In this document: piece by piece, positions 9,330-18,215 of the stretch
Numbering within the stretch: position 1 is the stretch's first letter
Layout of the letters: each line of letters begins with the position of its first letter
Source of the DNA: Roseomonas sp.
GTDB lineage: Bacteria; Pseudomonadota; Alphaproteobacteria; Acetobacterales; Acetobacteraceae
Assembly (NCBI GenBank): GCA_031180725.1
Contig: JAPSLO010000003.1
Location: 400,548-464,547 of the forward strand
Direction: 5' to 3'
Length of the DNA stretch: 64,000 bases
Made by a program: the position numbers and the translations under genes
Notes under the pieces: generated by a model
Databases searched by the model: none
Told to the model about the DNA's origin: nothing
What the model saw: only the letters and a program-made list of their open reading frames with translations

Positions 9330-9335
9330 GGAAAT

Positions 9336-9719
9336 TCAGCCTTCGGCGGTCGCGGTGGTCTCCCGCGCCCGTTCCTGGATGCGCGCCGACTTACCCGTGC
9401 GACCGCGCAAGTAGTACAGCTTCGCGCGCCGCACGCGGCCGCGCCGCACCACCTGGATCTCTGCCACGTTCGGGGAATAGAGCGGGAAGACGCGCTCCAC
9501 GCCCTCGCCGTAGGACAGCTTGCGGACGGTGAAGTTGCTGTTCAGGCCGCGGTTGGAACGGGCGATCACCACGCCCTCATAGGCCTGGGTGCGGATGCGC
9601 TCGCCTTCCACCACCTTCACCATCACGCGGACGGTGTCGCCCGGGGCGAATTCCGGCGTGGCGCGGGCGGCGGCGAGGCGGTCCTTCTGCGCCGCCTCGA
9701 ACTGCTGGAGGAGGTTCAT
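9336..9719 (-). CDS. rplS: 50S ribosomal protein L19
   Basis: L19 binds at the 30S-50S interface of the ribosome. The 127-residue protein starts [19 protein letters not shown] and carries the conserved core [20 protein letters not shown], the [21 protein letters not shown] segment and the basic [19 protein letters not shown] near the C-terminus. It is the last gene of the ffh-rpsP-rimM-trmD-rplS operon, 25 bp after trmD, and is followed by a terminator. Confidence 0.97.
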   Translation of the reverse strand: MNLLQQFEAAQKDRLAAARATPEFAPGDTVRVMVKVVEGERIRTQAYEGVVIARSNRGLNSNFTVRKLSYGEGVERVFPLYSPNVAEIQVVRRGRVRRAKLYYLRGRTGKSARIQERARETTATAEG

Positions 9720-9744
9720 GGTCAAGTTCCCTTCATGAATGCGT

Positions 9745-10503
9745 TTAGGCGGCGGCCGGGTGGCCGTCCAGCCGCCCCGTCTCGCCCCTGTCATGCGGTT
9801 GATTGTTCCGGGCCTGGTGCCGCGCCCAGAGGTCGGGGCGGCGGGTGCGGGTGGCCTCCTCCGCCTGGGCGCGGCGCCAGCGCGCGACCTCGGCGTGGTG
9901 GCCGGAGAGCAGCACCTCCGGCACCTGGCGACCCTGCCATTCGGCGGGCCGGGTGTAGTGCGGGTATTCCAGCAGGCCCTCGGGCCCGTGGCTTTCCTCC
10001 TCCGCGCTCGCGCCGGCGCCCATGACGCCGGGCAGCAGCCGGACGCAGGCATCGAGCAGCAGCAGGGCCGCCGTCTCCCCGCCCGAGAGGACAATGTCCC
10101 CGGCCGAGACCTCCAGCATCCCGCGCGCCTCGATCACGCGCTGGTCCACGCCTTCGTATCGGCCGCAGAGCAGCACGCAGCCCGGCCCAGCCGAGAGTTG
10201 CCGCACCAGCCCCTGGTCCAGCAGCCGTCCGCGGGGCGTCAGGTAGATGACCGGCGCGCCAGGGTTGCGATTCACGGCATCGGCCACCGCGGCATCCACC
10301 ACGTCCGGCCGCATCACCATCCCGGCCCCGCCGCCGAAGGGCGTGTCGTCTACGCTGCGGTGGCGGTCGGTGGCGAAGCCGCGGATGTCGGCTGCTTCCA
10401 GCGCCCAGCGCCCTTCGCGCAGCGCCCGTCCCGCCAGGGAATAGCCCAGCGGGCCCGGGAACATCTCCGGGAACAGGGTGAGGACGGAGGCGCGCCAGGT
10501 CAT
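9745..10503 (-). CDS. trmD: tRNA (guanine37-N1)-methyltransferase
   Basis: TrmD methylates N1 of G37 next to the anticodon, using S-adenosylmethionine, and prevents +1 frameshifting. The 252-residue protein is a SPOUT-class enzyme. The start [19 protein letters not shown], the [12 protein letters not shown] motif, the trefoil-knot motif [15 protein letters not shown] and the downstream [14 protein letters not shown] are all intact. Its ATG overlaps the rimM stop by 4 bp (ATGA), which couples the two. Confidence 0.97.
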   Translation of the reverse strand: MTWRASVLTLFPEMFPGPLGYSLAGRALREGRWALEAADIRGFATDRHRSVDDTPFGGGAGMVMRPDVVDAAVADAVNRNPGAPVIYLTPRGRLLDQGLVRQLSAGPGCVLLCGRYEGVDQRVIEARGMLEVSAGDIVLSGGETAALLLLDACVRLLPGVMGAGASAEEESHGPEGLLEYPHYTRPAEWQGRQVPEVLLSGHHAEVARWRRAQAEEATRTRRPDLWARHQARNNQPHDRGETGRLDGHPAAA

Positions 10504-11018
10504 GCCGCTTCCCCCTCCTCCGGCCGGACCAGGACCTCGGCCGGCGGCACCACGGTGAGGCGCCCGCCGGGGATGTCCACCGCGGGCACGGCCGCCTTGG
10601 TGAAGGGCACCAGACGCTCGCCACCCGCCCCCTGAATCACCAGGAAGGGGCCGGCGCCGTAATCCTCTACCGCCTTCACCTGGCCGAGCGTCTCGCCCTG
10701 CTCCGTGAAGGCCTCCAGGCCCTCCAGGTCGCAGAGCAGGAACTCATCCGGGTCCTCCGGCGGCGGCAGGCGGTCGCGCTCGATATAGAGCCGGGTGCTG
10801 GTCAGCCGGGCGGCGGCGTCGCGGTCCGTGATCCCCTCGATGCGGGCGAGGCCGTTCGGCATTGCCTGCACCGCGAAGCGCCGGGTGCCGGTGGCGTCCG
10901 TCAGCGGGCCGTAGCGGCCGATGGCCAGCGGGTCGGACGTGAAGGCGTGCAGGCGCACCAGGCCCCGCACCCCGTGCGGCCTCCCGATCTCGCCCAGCAG
11001 CACGCGCTTCACGGACAC
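10500..11018 (-). CDS. rimM: Ribosome maturation factor RimM
   Basis: RimM helps 16S rRNA processing and assembly of the 30S head around protein S19. The 172-residue protein shows the N-terminal RimM beta-barrel ([20 protein letters not shown]) and the C-terminal PRC-barrel half with [20 protein letters not shown] and [19 protein letters not shown]. It lies 18 bp after rpsP and overlaps trmD by 4 bp, the standard bacterial arrangement. Confidence 0.95.
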   Translation of the reverse strand: MSVKRVLLGEIGRPHGVRGLVRLHAFTSDPLAIGRYGPLTDATGTRRFAVQAMPNGLARIEGITDRDAAARLTSTRLYIERDRLPPPEDPDEFLLCDLEGLEAFTEQGETLGQVKAVEDYGAGPFLVIQGAGGERLVPFTKAAVPAVDIPGGRLTVVPPAEVLVRPEEGEAA

Positions 11019-11036
11019 GGCCCGCCCTCAGCCCTC

Positions 11037-11381
11037 TCAGCCGGCCGCGGCGGCGGCAGCGGCGGCAGCGCGCTCCTGCGCCTTCTTCTTCGGCGCAGAC
11101 TTCTTCGGCTGCTCCGGGAAGGTCGGCATGGGCGCCAGGCCGGCATAGCCCAGGAACTTTGCCACGCGGTCCGTCGGCAGCGCGCCCTGGCTCTTCCAGT
11201 GGTTGATCCGCTCGGCATAGAGGCGGATGCGGTCCGGGTGGTCCGTCGGCAGCATCGGGTTGTAGCTGCCCAGCTTCTCGATGAAGCGGCCATCGCGCGG
11301 GCTGCGGCTGTCGGCGACCACGATGTGGTAGTAGGGGCGCTTCTTCGCGCCGGCGCGGGCAAGGCGGATCTTGAGGGCCAT
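11037..11381 (-). CDS. rpsP: 30S ribosomal protein S16
   Basis: S16 is an early-assembling 30S protein. The 114-residue chain starts [20 protein letters not shown], the invariant family N-terminus, which fixes the ATG. A longer in-frame start 14 codons upstream is not supported. A Lys-rich stretch and a long alanine tail (nine Ala in a row) form a C-terminal extension typical of GC-rich alphaproteobacteria. An AGGAG lies about 12 nt before the start. It sits 19 bp after ffh in the translation operon. Confidence 0.96.
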   Translation of the reverse strand: MALKIRLARAGAKKRPYYHIVVADSRSPRDGRFIEKLGSYNPMLPTDHPDRIRLYAERINHWKSQGALPTDRVAKFLGYAGLAPMPTFPEQPKKSAPKKKAQERAAAAAAAAAG

Positions 11382-11400
11382 CGGTCCCTGTTTCTCCTGT

Positions 11401-12786
11401 TCAGAAAGGTCTGCGGTTTCCAAGGCCGGGGAGCAGCGCGGAAAGTCCGCCGCGCATCAGCCCCTTCTGGCCCAGCTTGTTCATCCGCTTCATCATCGCG
11501 GACATCTCGTCGAACTGCTTCAGCAGCCGGTTCACTTCCTGCACCGTGGTGCCCGACCCCGCGGCGATGCGCTTCTTGCGGCTCGCCTTGATGATGTCGG
11601 GGTTGCGGCGTTCCTTCGGCGTCATGCTGCCGATGATCGCCGCCTGGCGCTTCAGCACGGTCTGGTCGAGATTGGCGTTCTCGATCTGCGACTTGATCTT
11701 GCCGATGCCCGGCAGCATGCCGAGCATGCCGCTGAGCGAGCCCATCTTGTTGATCTGCTTGAGCTGCGAAGCGTAGTCCTCGAGGTCGAAGGACCCCTTC
11801 TGCATCTTCTTCGCGAGCTTCTCGGCTTCCGCCTGGTCGATCGTCTCGGCCGCGCGCTCCACCAGGCTGACGATGTCGCCCATGCCCAGGATGCGGCCGG
11901 CGATGCGGTCCGGGTGGAAATCCTCCAGCGCCTCCAGCTTCTCGCCAGCACCGAGCAGCTTGATGGGCGCGCCGGTGACCGCGCGCATGGACAGCGCCGC
12001 GCCGCCGCGCGCATCGCCATCCACGCGGGTCATGACAATGCCCGTGACGCCCACCCTCTCCTGGAAGGCCTTGGCGGTATTCACCGCGTCCTGGCCGGTC
12101 ATGGCGTCCACGACCAGCAGCGTCTCATGCGGCCGGACGCGGGCCTTCACCTCGCTCACCTCGGCCATCAGCGCCTCGTCGATCGCGAGGCGGCCGGCGG
12201 TGTCCAGGATCACCACGTCGTACAGTTCGCGCCGCCCGACATCCATGGCGCGCTCGGCGATCTGCAGCGGCGTCTGGCCGGGGATGATCGGCAGGCTGGT
12301 GACCTCGGCGCGCTCCGCCAGCTGCTGAAGCTGAAGCTGCGCGGCGGGGCGCTGCACGTCGAGGCTGGCCAGCAGCACCTTCTTGCGCTCGCGGGTCCGC
12401 AGCCGCAGCGCGATCTTGCCGGAGGTGGTGGTCTTGCCCGAGCCCTGGAGGCCGACCATCAGCACCGGCACCGGCGCCGGGGCGTTCAGGTCCAGGCCGC
12501 GCTTGCCGTCATCGCCGGCGCCGCCGCCGAGCGCCTCGACCAGCGCATCGTTGACGATCTTCACCACCTGCTGGGCAGGGGAGACCGACTTGATGACCTC
12601 CGCTCCCACGGCGCGCTCGCGCACCTTGGCGGTCAGGTCCTTCACCACCGGCAGGGCAACGTCGGCCTCCAGCAACGCCACGCGGACCTCGCGCAGCGCT
12701 TCCTGGACATCGGCCTCGGTCAGCGCGCCGCGGCGGCGCAGCTTGTCGAAGACGCCGGTCAGCCTGTTACCCAGGGCCTCGAACAT
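11401..12786 (-). CDS. ffh: Signal recognition particle protein Ffh
   Basis: Ffh binds 4.5S RNA and signal sequences and, with FtsY, targets inner-membrane proteins co-translationally. The 461-residue protein has an N domain ([20 protein letters not shown]), a GTPase G domain with [18 protein letters not shown] and [10 protein letters not shown], and a Met-rich M domain towards the C-terminus ([20 protein letters not shown]). In-frame sequence upstream of the chosen ATG is low-complexity and not family-like. It is the first gene of the translation operon, about 125 nt from the predicted promoter. Confidence 0.97.
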   Translation of the reverse strand: MFEALGNRLTGVFDKLRRRGALTEADVQEALREVRVALLEADVALPVVKDLTAKVRERAVGAEVIKSVSPAQQVVKIVNDALVEALGGGAGDDGKRGLDLNAPAPVPVLMVGLQGSGKTTTSGKIALRLRTRERKKVLLASLDVQRPAAQLQLQQLAERAEVTSLPIIPGQTPLQIAERAMDVGRRELYDVVILDTAGRLAIDEALMAEVSEVKARVRPHETLLVVDAMTGQDAVNTAKAFQERVGVTGIVMTRVDGDARGGAALSMRAVTGAPIKLLGAGEKLEALEDFHPDRIAGRILGMGDIVSLVERAAETIDQAEAEKLAKKMQKGSFDLEDYASQLKQINKMGSLSGMLGMLPGIGKIKSQIENANLDQTVLKRQAAIIGSMTPKERRNPDIIKASRKKRIAAGSGTTVQEVNRLLKQFDEMSAMMKRMNKLGQKGLMRGGLSALLPGLGNRRPF

Positions 12787-12917
12787 CGGCCGGGGTGGAT
12801 CCTTCCGTTGCGGCCGCCCCAAACGCCATTGCGCCGCTGCGCGAGCCTTCGCGGAGCGGCGGCGCCCGCCCCCCATCGGGGCCGGCGTAAAGGTCCAGGG
12901 CGGACCAGAGAGGGGCG

Positions 12918-12946
12918 CAGATACGCCCGCGGCGGGTAGGGGTCAA
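12918..12946 (-). promoter_or_regulatory. Probable sigma-70 promoter of the ffh-rplS operon
   Basis: On the minus strand TTGACC and TATCTG are separated by 17 bp, a good match to housekeeping boxes. This predicts a leader of about 125 nt before ffh. No other pair of similar quality was seen in the 195-bp gap. Confidence 0.55.
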
Positions 12947-12981
12947 GCTTTGGCTGGCCCCCTGCCCTACATGGGGCGCCT

Positions 12982-13629
12982 CTAATGGCGCTGGCCAGCC
13001 GGTGTAGCCGCCGGCGTCACTTCCGCCGCAACCGCCAAGCGAACCGCCTCCGACAGGCTCCGCACCCCCAGCTTCCCCATCAGGTTGGCACGGTGGATCT
13101 CGACCGTGCGGGCGCTGATGCCGAGGTCACTGGCAATGCTCTTGTTCTGGCGGCCCGCCATCAGGGCACGCAGCACCTCTGTCTCCCGCGCGGAGAGCGA
13201 GGCGATCAGCGTCTTCGCCTGGGCGACCTGCTCGGCCGCGCTGCGGGCGCGATCCCCCTGCTCCAGCGCGGCCTCCACCGCGCTCAGGATCGCCTCGCCG
13301 CTGAACGGCTTTTCGATGAAGTCATAGGCGCCGTCCTTCATGGCCTGCACCGCAACTGGCACGTCGCCATGCGCCGTGATGAGGATCACAGGGTGAGCCA
13401 GGCGGCGCTCGTTCATCACCCGCTGCACCGCCAGCCCGTCCAGGTCCGGCATCCGCAGATCGAGCAGCACGCAGCCGAAGGGCAGCGTGGCAGTCGCGGC
13501 CTGCAGGAAGGAAGCGCCGCCATCGAACGTCTCGACAGTGAAACCCGCAGCACCCAGAAGCAGCGAGAGCGATCGCCGCAGCGCCGCCTCGTCGTCGACG
13601 ACATAGACAAGGCGGGCCTCACCCGACAT
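12982..13629 (-). CDS. FixJ/DctR-type response regulator
   Basis: The 215-residue protein is a two-domain regulator. The receiver domain (residues ~7-120) has acidic residues D12/D13, phospho-acceptor D57 in LLDLRMPD, the Thr of ILITAHGD and the Lys of IEKPF. The C-terminal LuxR-type helix-turn-helix (residues ~143-205) includes LSARETEVLRALMAGRQNKSI and the recognition region SARTVEIHRANLMGKL. It overlaps the 3' end of the kinase gene by 11 bp, so the two form one unit. The likely target is the divergent small-ORF/tctA transcript, by proximity. That is inference. Confidence 0.92.
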   Translation of the reverse strand: MSGEARLVYVVDDEAALRRSLSLLLGAAGFTVETFDGGASFLQAATATLPFGCVLLDLRMPDLDGLAVQRVMNERRLAHPVILITAHGDVPVAVQAMKDGAYDFIEKPFSGEAILSAVEAALEQGDRARSAAEQVAQAKTLIASLSARETEVLRALMAGRQNKSIASDLGISARTVEIHRANLMGKLGVRSLSEAVRLAVAAEVTPAATPAGQRH

Positions 13630-15427
13630 CCGGGATCGCTCCTGTCATGGAAGCTGGGGACGCCTGCGCCGGCAGGCCGAAACGGAAGACGGTGCCGCCA
13701 CCGGGGTTGGGCGTGCAGTCAAGGCGCCCGCCATGCCCCTCGACGATGCTCTGCGAAATGGCCAGGCCGACACCCATCCCGGTTGGCTTGCTGGAGATGA
13801 AGGGCCGGAAAAGCCGTTCGCGGATCTCGGGCTGAAGGCCCGGCCCGGTATCCGCGACGGACACTTCGGTCCAGCCGGGTTCCGGGCTTCGGGTGGCGAT
13901 CACCAGTTCCCGTTGCCCGACCTGCTCCATCGCTTCCACCGCATTCCGGACCAGGTTGACGATCACCTGGCCGATCTGCACCCGGTCCATCTCCACAGGC
14001 GGCAACTGCTGGTCCAGCACCAGGTGCAGGGTGATGCCATGCCGCCGCGCATCCGGCATCACCAGCGTCACTGCCTCCTGCACCAGGCCGTTGAGATCCT
14101 CCAGCCCCCTCACGCCGTCGGAGGGAGCCAGGAATCGGCGCAGCCGCTGGACGATGCTCCCGGCGTGGAGAACCTGGTCCGCGGCATCCCGGATCGCCTG
14201 TCGCGCCGCGCCCAAGCCGGGCGAAGCCTCCCCCTGGGGCAGCAGTCGGAGCGCGCCTTCGGCAAAGGTCGCGGCGGCTGTCAGCGGCTGGTTGATTTCG
14301 TGCGCCAACTCGGCCGCGAGCACGCCCATCTCGTTCAAGCGGGCGACATGCAGCATCTCGGTCTGCGCCTCGCGCAGCCTTTCGGCTTCCTTCCGCGCGG
14401 CGGCATAGGCAGCCGCCAGGGCGTTGACCTCACGGACCGGGGTTGCCGCCGCGACCTCCTGCCCCGCCGTCACGGCCTGCGCCAGGGCGGAGATGGGCCG
14501 TGTCAGGCGGCGTGAGAAGGTCACCGCCAGGATGGCCGCCAGTCCGATGAGGACGGCGGCGATCACGAGCAGTTCCGCCAGCGACCGGCGGAGTGGCGCC
14601 ATGAAGTGCCGCTCCGACATGACCACCCAGCAGGTCCAGCCTGCGACCTCGCTGCGGGCGAAGGCCATGGCCGCGGGGTCGCCATCCACATCCTGGCCGC
14701 GTACCCAGCCCTCCGCCTCTGGCCGCGGCTGCAGCGGAGCGGGGCGGGATCCGGCCGGCCACAGGTCGTCCTGAGTGCGCGCGAGCACGAAGCCGGCGCT
14801 GTCCACGATCGCCGCGGCCATGCCCTCCGGTACGCTCCGCCCGGTGAGAAGCTCTTCAATCTCCGTCAGCGGCACCCGCAGGACGAGGACCTGCCCGGCG
14901 CCCCGCCCCTCCGTTTCCCGCACGGGCATGACGATGGCGAAGGCCGGCGCCGCACCCGCCACGCCCGGCAGAAGGCCCGTGAACTGCACGCGGCCGGTGC
15001 GGCGGGCCAAGTCCTCGGCGGCGGGATCCCGGGCACCCGGCGGCACGGCCCCCGCGGCCAGCAGCGTGTCGCCATCCGGGCCACGCAGCACGACACCGGA
15101 ATCGCGGAGCCAGGGCAGTTGCTGCAGGCGGCCGCGGAAGGCGGTCAGGTCATTCGCCAGCAGATGGTCGGAAGTCGAGAGCACCTCTGCCACCACCGCA
15201 AGCTGCGTCAGTCCGCGATCCAGAGATGCCGCGATGCGCTGGGCCGAATCGCGCGCCCTTTCCTCGTGCCGGTCACGCTCGGCCGCGGCGACCCGGAAGA
15301 GCAGGAAGGCCTGCAACACCAGCACCGGCACCAGAAGGGCGGCGCAGAGCAGGCCCAGATGCCAGGAGATCGGCCGGCCACTCTCATCCTCTGCCCGCCC
15401 GCCCCTGACTGCGCCTGTCCTCTCCAC
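13619..15427 (-). CDS. Membrane sensor histidine kinase (partner of the FixJ-type regulator)
   Basis: The 602-residue protein has a first membrane helix at ~22-47, an extracytoplasmic sensor domain of ~230 residues that resembles Cache folds (PWLRDSGVVLRGPDGDTLLA, FAIVMPVRE), a second helix at ~283-305 and a HAMP-like linker. The HisKA domain has the phospho-acceptor in LAAELAHEINQPL (H376). The ATPase domain has an N box (NLVRNAVEAM), DTGPGL and the GMGVGLAIS G2 box. The layout matches the DctB/FixL class that senses dicarboxylates or similar nutrients. The GTG start is preceded by an exceptionally strong ribosome site, GGAGGTGATC, ~6 nt upstream. Confidence 0.92.
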   Translation of the reverse strand: MERTGAVRGGRAEDESGRPISWHLGLLCAALLVPVLVLQAFLLFRVAAAERDRHEERARDSAQRIAASLDRGLTQLAVVAEVLSTSDHLLANDLTAFRGRLQQLPWLRDSGVVLRGPDGDTLLAAGAVPPGARDPAAEDLARRTGRVQFTGLLPGVAGAAPAFAIVMPVRETEGRGAGQVLVLRVPLTEIEELLTGRSVPEGMAAAIVDSAGFVLARTQDDLWPAGSRPAPLQPRPEAEGWVRGQDVDGDPAAMAFARSEVAGWTCWVVMSERHFMAPLRRSLAELLVIAAVLIGLAAILAVTFSRRLTRPISALAQAVTAGQEVAAATPVREVNALAAAYAAARKEAERLREAQTEMLHVARLNEMGVLAAELAHEINQPLTAAATFAEGALRLLPQGEASPGLGAARQAIRDAADQVLHAGSIVQRLRRFLAPSDGVRGLEDLNGLVQEAVTLVMPDARRHGITLHLVLDQQLPPVEMDRVQIGQVIVNLVRNAVEAMEQVGQRELVIATRSPEPGWTEVSVADTGPGLQPEIRERLFRPFISSKPTGMGVGLAISQSIVEGHGGRLDCTPNPGGGTVFRFGLPAQASPASMTGAIPDVG

Positions 15428-15714
15428 CTTCTGATCACCTCCCTAGCGAGGATGGCGCCGCTTCTGCACCAGCTCCCCGGACGGCCGCAGCGGGCGGCGG
15501 TCCCATGACATGTCTGGCCAAAGGGCAACTGGAACCACAGGCGCCATCACATCTGCCCCACCGGCCACGGCTGAGGCAACTCGGCGGGCCTGCTGCACCT
15601 CGGTATGCGGGCCGGAGGCACCGGCTCGCAGCCGCCTACGTATTTTCCCTTAGTTGCTCGCGCGTCGCCGGACCGGAATGGAGGGCGTTCAAGCCGACAA
15701 GATGGGGAGACACG
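15428..15714. promoter_or_regulatory. Divergent promoter region between the two-component system and the tct genes
   Basis: This 287-bp spacer must hold the promoters of both divergent units. The only feature that stands out is an AT-rich island containing the palindrome TACGTA followed by TTTTCCCTTAG at about 15638-15654, in otherwise GC-rich sequence. It could be a regulator site or a promoter element. No -35/-10 pair is convincing. Confidence 0.35.
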
Positions 15715-15930
15715 ATGACGTCGGTACACGAAGACGCGCGGCGGGCAGGCTGGCTCGCGGCTGCGGTGGGATTGTCTGTCACGGTAGGCGCCGTGGGCGA
15801 CGTGGCCCTGGGTGGCGCCCTGGGGCCGCTATTCGTCCGGCTGGCCATCGACCAGCCCCTATCGCCGGTCGCGGGTGCCCTGGAAGCGGGCGTCTGCGGC
15901 AGCGCCGTTTGGCTGGCCTTCGGGGCCTGA
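15715..15930 (+). CDS. Small hydrophobic protein in the tctB position (71 residues)
   Basis: I do not recognise the family. The ATG has a good ribosome site (GGGGAG, 5 nt upstream) and the stop lies 12 bp before tctA, so it is very likely translated with it. After a short polar N-terminus there are two hydrophobic stretches (about residues 12-42 and 52-71), suggesting two membrane passes. Normal TctB proteins are about 150 residues with four helices, and this gene stands exactly where tctB usually does. No frame-shifted remainder of a TctB is visible in the other frames. It could be a minimal TctB analogue, a leader peptide or a degenerate tctB. Confidence 0.6.
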   Translation: MTSVHEDARRAGWLAAAVGLSVTVGAVGDVALGGALGPLFVRLAIDQPLSPVAGALEAGVCGSAVWLAFGA

Positions 15931-15942
15931 GGCGCGGCACGG

Positions 15943-17439
15943 ATGCTCGATAATCTGATCCTCGGTTTCTCGGTCGCGCTTTCGCTCCAGAATCTGGCCT
16001 TCGCCTTCCTCGGCGCGATGATCGGCACAGCCATCGGCGTGTTGCCGGGCCTCGGTCCCACGGCCACCATCTCGCTGCTTCTGCCGCTGACCTTCGGGCT
16101 GGACCCGATCACCGCCATCATCATGCTGGCCGGCATCTACTACGGCGCGCAGTATGGCGGCTCCACCACCGCCATCCTGCTGAACCTGCCGGGCGAGATC
16201 TCCGGCGTGGTGACGGTGATCGAAGGCTACAAGATGGCCCAGCAGGGCCGCGCCGGCGCGGCACTGGCGGCGGCGGCCTTGGGGTCCTTCTTCGCGGGCA
16301 CCGTTTCCACCTTCGTCGTCGCGCTATCCGGACCGTTGCTGACGCAGGTGGCGCTGTCCTTCGGGCCGCCGGACTATTTCGCGCTGATGGTTCTGGGCCT
16401 GGTGGTGGCCTGCATCCTGGCGCAGGGCGGCGTTCTGAAGGCGGTCGGCATGGTGGTGCTCGGCCTGACGCTCGGCATGGTTGGCACCGATGTGCAGACC
16501 GGCCAGCAGCGTTTCACCTTCGGCATCCCCGAATTGTCGGACGGCATCAACTTCGTCGTCCTGGCCATGGGCCTGTTCGGCATCTCCGAGGTCATCCTGA
16601 ACCTGGAGAATCCGGAGATCCGCAAAGGCATCGTCGCCACGCGCGGCAAGCTGTGGCTGACGAAGGAGGAATGGCGTTACGCAACGCCGGCGGCCATCCG
16701 CGGCACCATCCTCGGCACGGTGCTGGGCATCCTGCCCGGTGGCGGCGCGTCCCTCTCCTCCTTCGCCTCCTACATGGTGGAACGGCGCATCACACGGAAG
16801 CCGGAGCGCTTCGGCAACGGCGCCATCGAAGGCCTGGCCGGGCCGGAAAGCGCCAACAACGCCGGCGCGCAGGCCAGCTTCATCCCGCTGCTGACGCTGG
16901 GCATCCCATCCAACGCGGTGATGGCGCTGATGACGGGCGCGCTGATCATCCAGGGCATCCAGCCCGGTCCGCGCATGGTCGAAGCGCAGCCGGCGCTGTT
17001 CTGGGGCCTCATCTGCAGCATGTGGATCGGCAACCTGATGCTGCTGGTCATCAACCTGCCGATGATCGGATTGTGGGTGCAGCTGCTGAAGGTGCCGTAC
17101 AAGTATCTTTATGCTGGCATCCTGATCTTCTGCTGCATCGGCTCCTACAGCCTGAACAACAACATCTTCGACATCTACCTGATGGCCCTGTTCGGCGGCG
17201 TCGGCTACCTCTTCGCGAAGTTCAAGATGGAGCCGGCGCCGCTGCTGCTGGGCTTCGTGCTGGGGCCGATGATGGAGGAACACATGCGCCGCGCCATGCT
17301 GCTGTCCCGCGGCGACGCCATGGTGTTCTTCGAGCGCCCGATCAGCGCCACGCTGCTGGTGCTGGCCTTCATCGCGCTGGGCGCGATGCTGCTGCCCAAC
17401 ATCCGGCGGAAGAAGGACGAGGCGATGGCGGCGGGCTGA
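15943..17439 (+). CDS. tctA: Tripartite tricarboxylate transporter, large permease subunit TctA
   Basis: TctA is the large inner-membrane subunit of a TTT-type secondary transporter that takes up carboxylates delivered by a periplasmic Bug-type receptor. The 498-residue polytopic protein has the family motifs GVLPGLGPTATISLLLPLTF, YYGAQYGGSTTAILLNLPGE, GILPGGGASLSSFASYMVE and LTLGIPSNAVMALMTGAL. It follows the small ORF by 12 bp. No receptor gene is adjacent; the Bug genes in the window lie about 6 and 25 kb away. The divergent DctB/FixJ-type two-component system is the likely regulator. A strong terminator follows. Confidence 0.95.
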   Translation: MLDNLILGFSVALSLQNLAFAFLGAMIGTAIGVLPGLGPTATISLLLPLTFGLDPITAIIMLAGIYYGAQYGGSTTAILLNLPGEISGVVTVIEGYKMAQQGRAGAALAAAALGSFFAGTVSTFVVALSGPLLTQVALSFGPPDYFALMVLGLVVACILAQGGVLKAVGMVVLGLTLGMVGTDVQTGQQRFTFGIPELSDGINFVVLAMGLFGISEVILNLENPEIRKGIVATRGKLWLTKEEWRYATPAAIRGTILGTVLGILPGGGASLSSFASYMVERRITRKPERFGNGAIEGLAGPESANNAGAQASFIPLLTLGIPSNAVMALMTGALIIQGIQPGPRMVEAQPALFWGLICSMWIGNLMLLVINLPMIGLWVQLLKVPYKYLYAGILIFCCIGSYSLNNNIFDIYLMALFGGVGYLFAKFKMEPAPLLLGFVLGPMMEEHMRRAMLLSRGDAMVFFERPISATLLVLAFIALGAMLLPNIRRKKDEAMAAG

Positions 17440-17480
17440 GCCGCCCGCCCTCTCCGGGGACTACTGGACCCGGACAGACG

Positions 17481-17515
17481 AAGGCGGCCGGCGCAGATAG
17501 CGCCGGCCGCCTTTT
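17481..17515 (+). terminator. Strong intrinsic terminator after tctA
   Basis: A perfect 14-bp stem (AAGGCGGCCGGCGC and its complement, 5-nt loop AGATA) is followed by a TT tail that extends the stem's own TT to four T residues. It lies 41 bp past the tctA stop and may also serve convergent infC transcripts. Confidence 0.85.
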
Positions 17516-17565
17516 CGTCACCCGATTGCTGCCGGCAGAACGAGCCAGCCGCGCGGCGCGTCGCC

Positions 17566-18090
17566 CTACTTCGGCGCCAGCACCATGATCATCTGCCGGT
17601 TCTCGAGGCGCGGCATGGCCTCCACCTTGGTGATCTCCGCCAGCTCGGTGCGGATGCGGTCCAGCACCTTCAGGCCCAGATCCTGGTGCGCCATCTCTCG
17701 ACCACGAAAGCGAAGGGTGACCTTCACCTTGTCCCCTTCGCCAATGAATTCCTTCATTTGGCGCATCTTCACTTCGTAGTCGTGGTCGTCGATATTCGGA
17801 CGGACCTTGATCTCCTTGATCTCGACGACCTTCTGGCGCTTGCGCGCCTCGTTCGCCTTCTTCTGCTGCTCGTACTTGTACTTGCCGTAGTCGAGGATCT
17901 TTACCACTGGCGGTACGGCGTTCGGGCTGATCTCGAGCAGGTCGAGGCCCACGTCATAGGCGCGAATCAGCGCCTCGCGTGCGCTCATCACGCCCAACAT
18001 CTCCCCGTCTTGGTCGATTAGCCGCACTTGCGGCGCCCGGATCTCCTCATTGACCCGCGGGCCGTCACGGGTCGGCAACTGGGCGGGCAT
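17566..18090 (-). CDS. infC: Translation initiation factor IF-3
   Basis: IF-3 binds the 30S subunit, keeps subunits apart and checks start-codon pairing. The 174-residue protein shows the N-terminal domain motif [20 protein letters not shown], the linker rich in Lys and Arg around residue 75-90, and the C-domain [20 protein letters not shown] and [18 protein letters not shown]. thrS lies 125 bp upstream on the same strand, the classical pairing. Many bacteria start infC with a rare codon for autoregulation; here a plain ATG at the family N-terminus fits. Confidence 0.96.
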   Translation of the reverse strand: MPAQLPTRDGPRVNEEIRAPQVRLIDQDGEMLGVMSAREALIRAYDVGLDLLEISPNAVPPVVKILDYGKYKYEQQKKANEARKRQKVVEIKEIKVRPNIDDHDYEVKMRQMKEFIGEGDKVKVTLRFRGREMAHQDLGLKVLDRIRTELAEITKVEAMPRLENRQMIMVLAPK

Positions 18091-18215
18091 CGGTCCCCTT
18101 GGTATGGCAAGCTCCTATCGATGTTTCAGCGAATGTCAGGCCAGACTTATGGCGATCCGCCAGGGCCGTTGCAACCGGTTGGTCGCTGCCCTGGCGGAAA
18201 GAAGTCCCGGAAACC

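Noticed and set aside
7147-9414. A 755-codon plus-strand frame across leuD and leuC
   Set aside because: It is antisense to two well-identified genes, and the translation has no family features.
15654-15953. A frameshifted tctB in place of the small ORF
   Set aside because: I looked for TctB-like membrane helices in the other two frames; the alternative frame is Arg/Gly-rich and hydrophilic, so a simple frameshift does not explain the short ORF.
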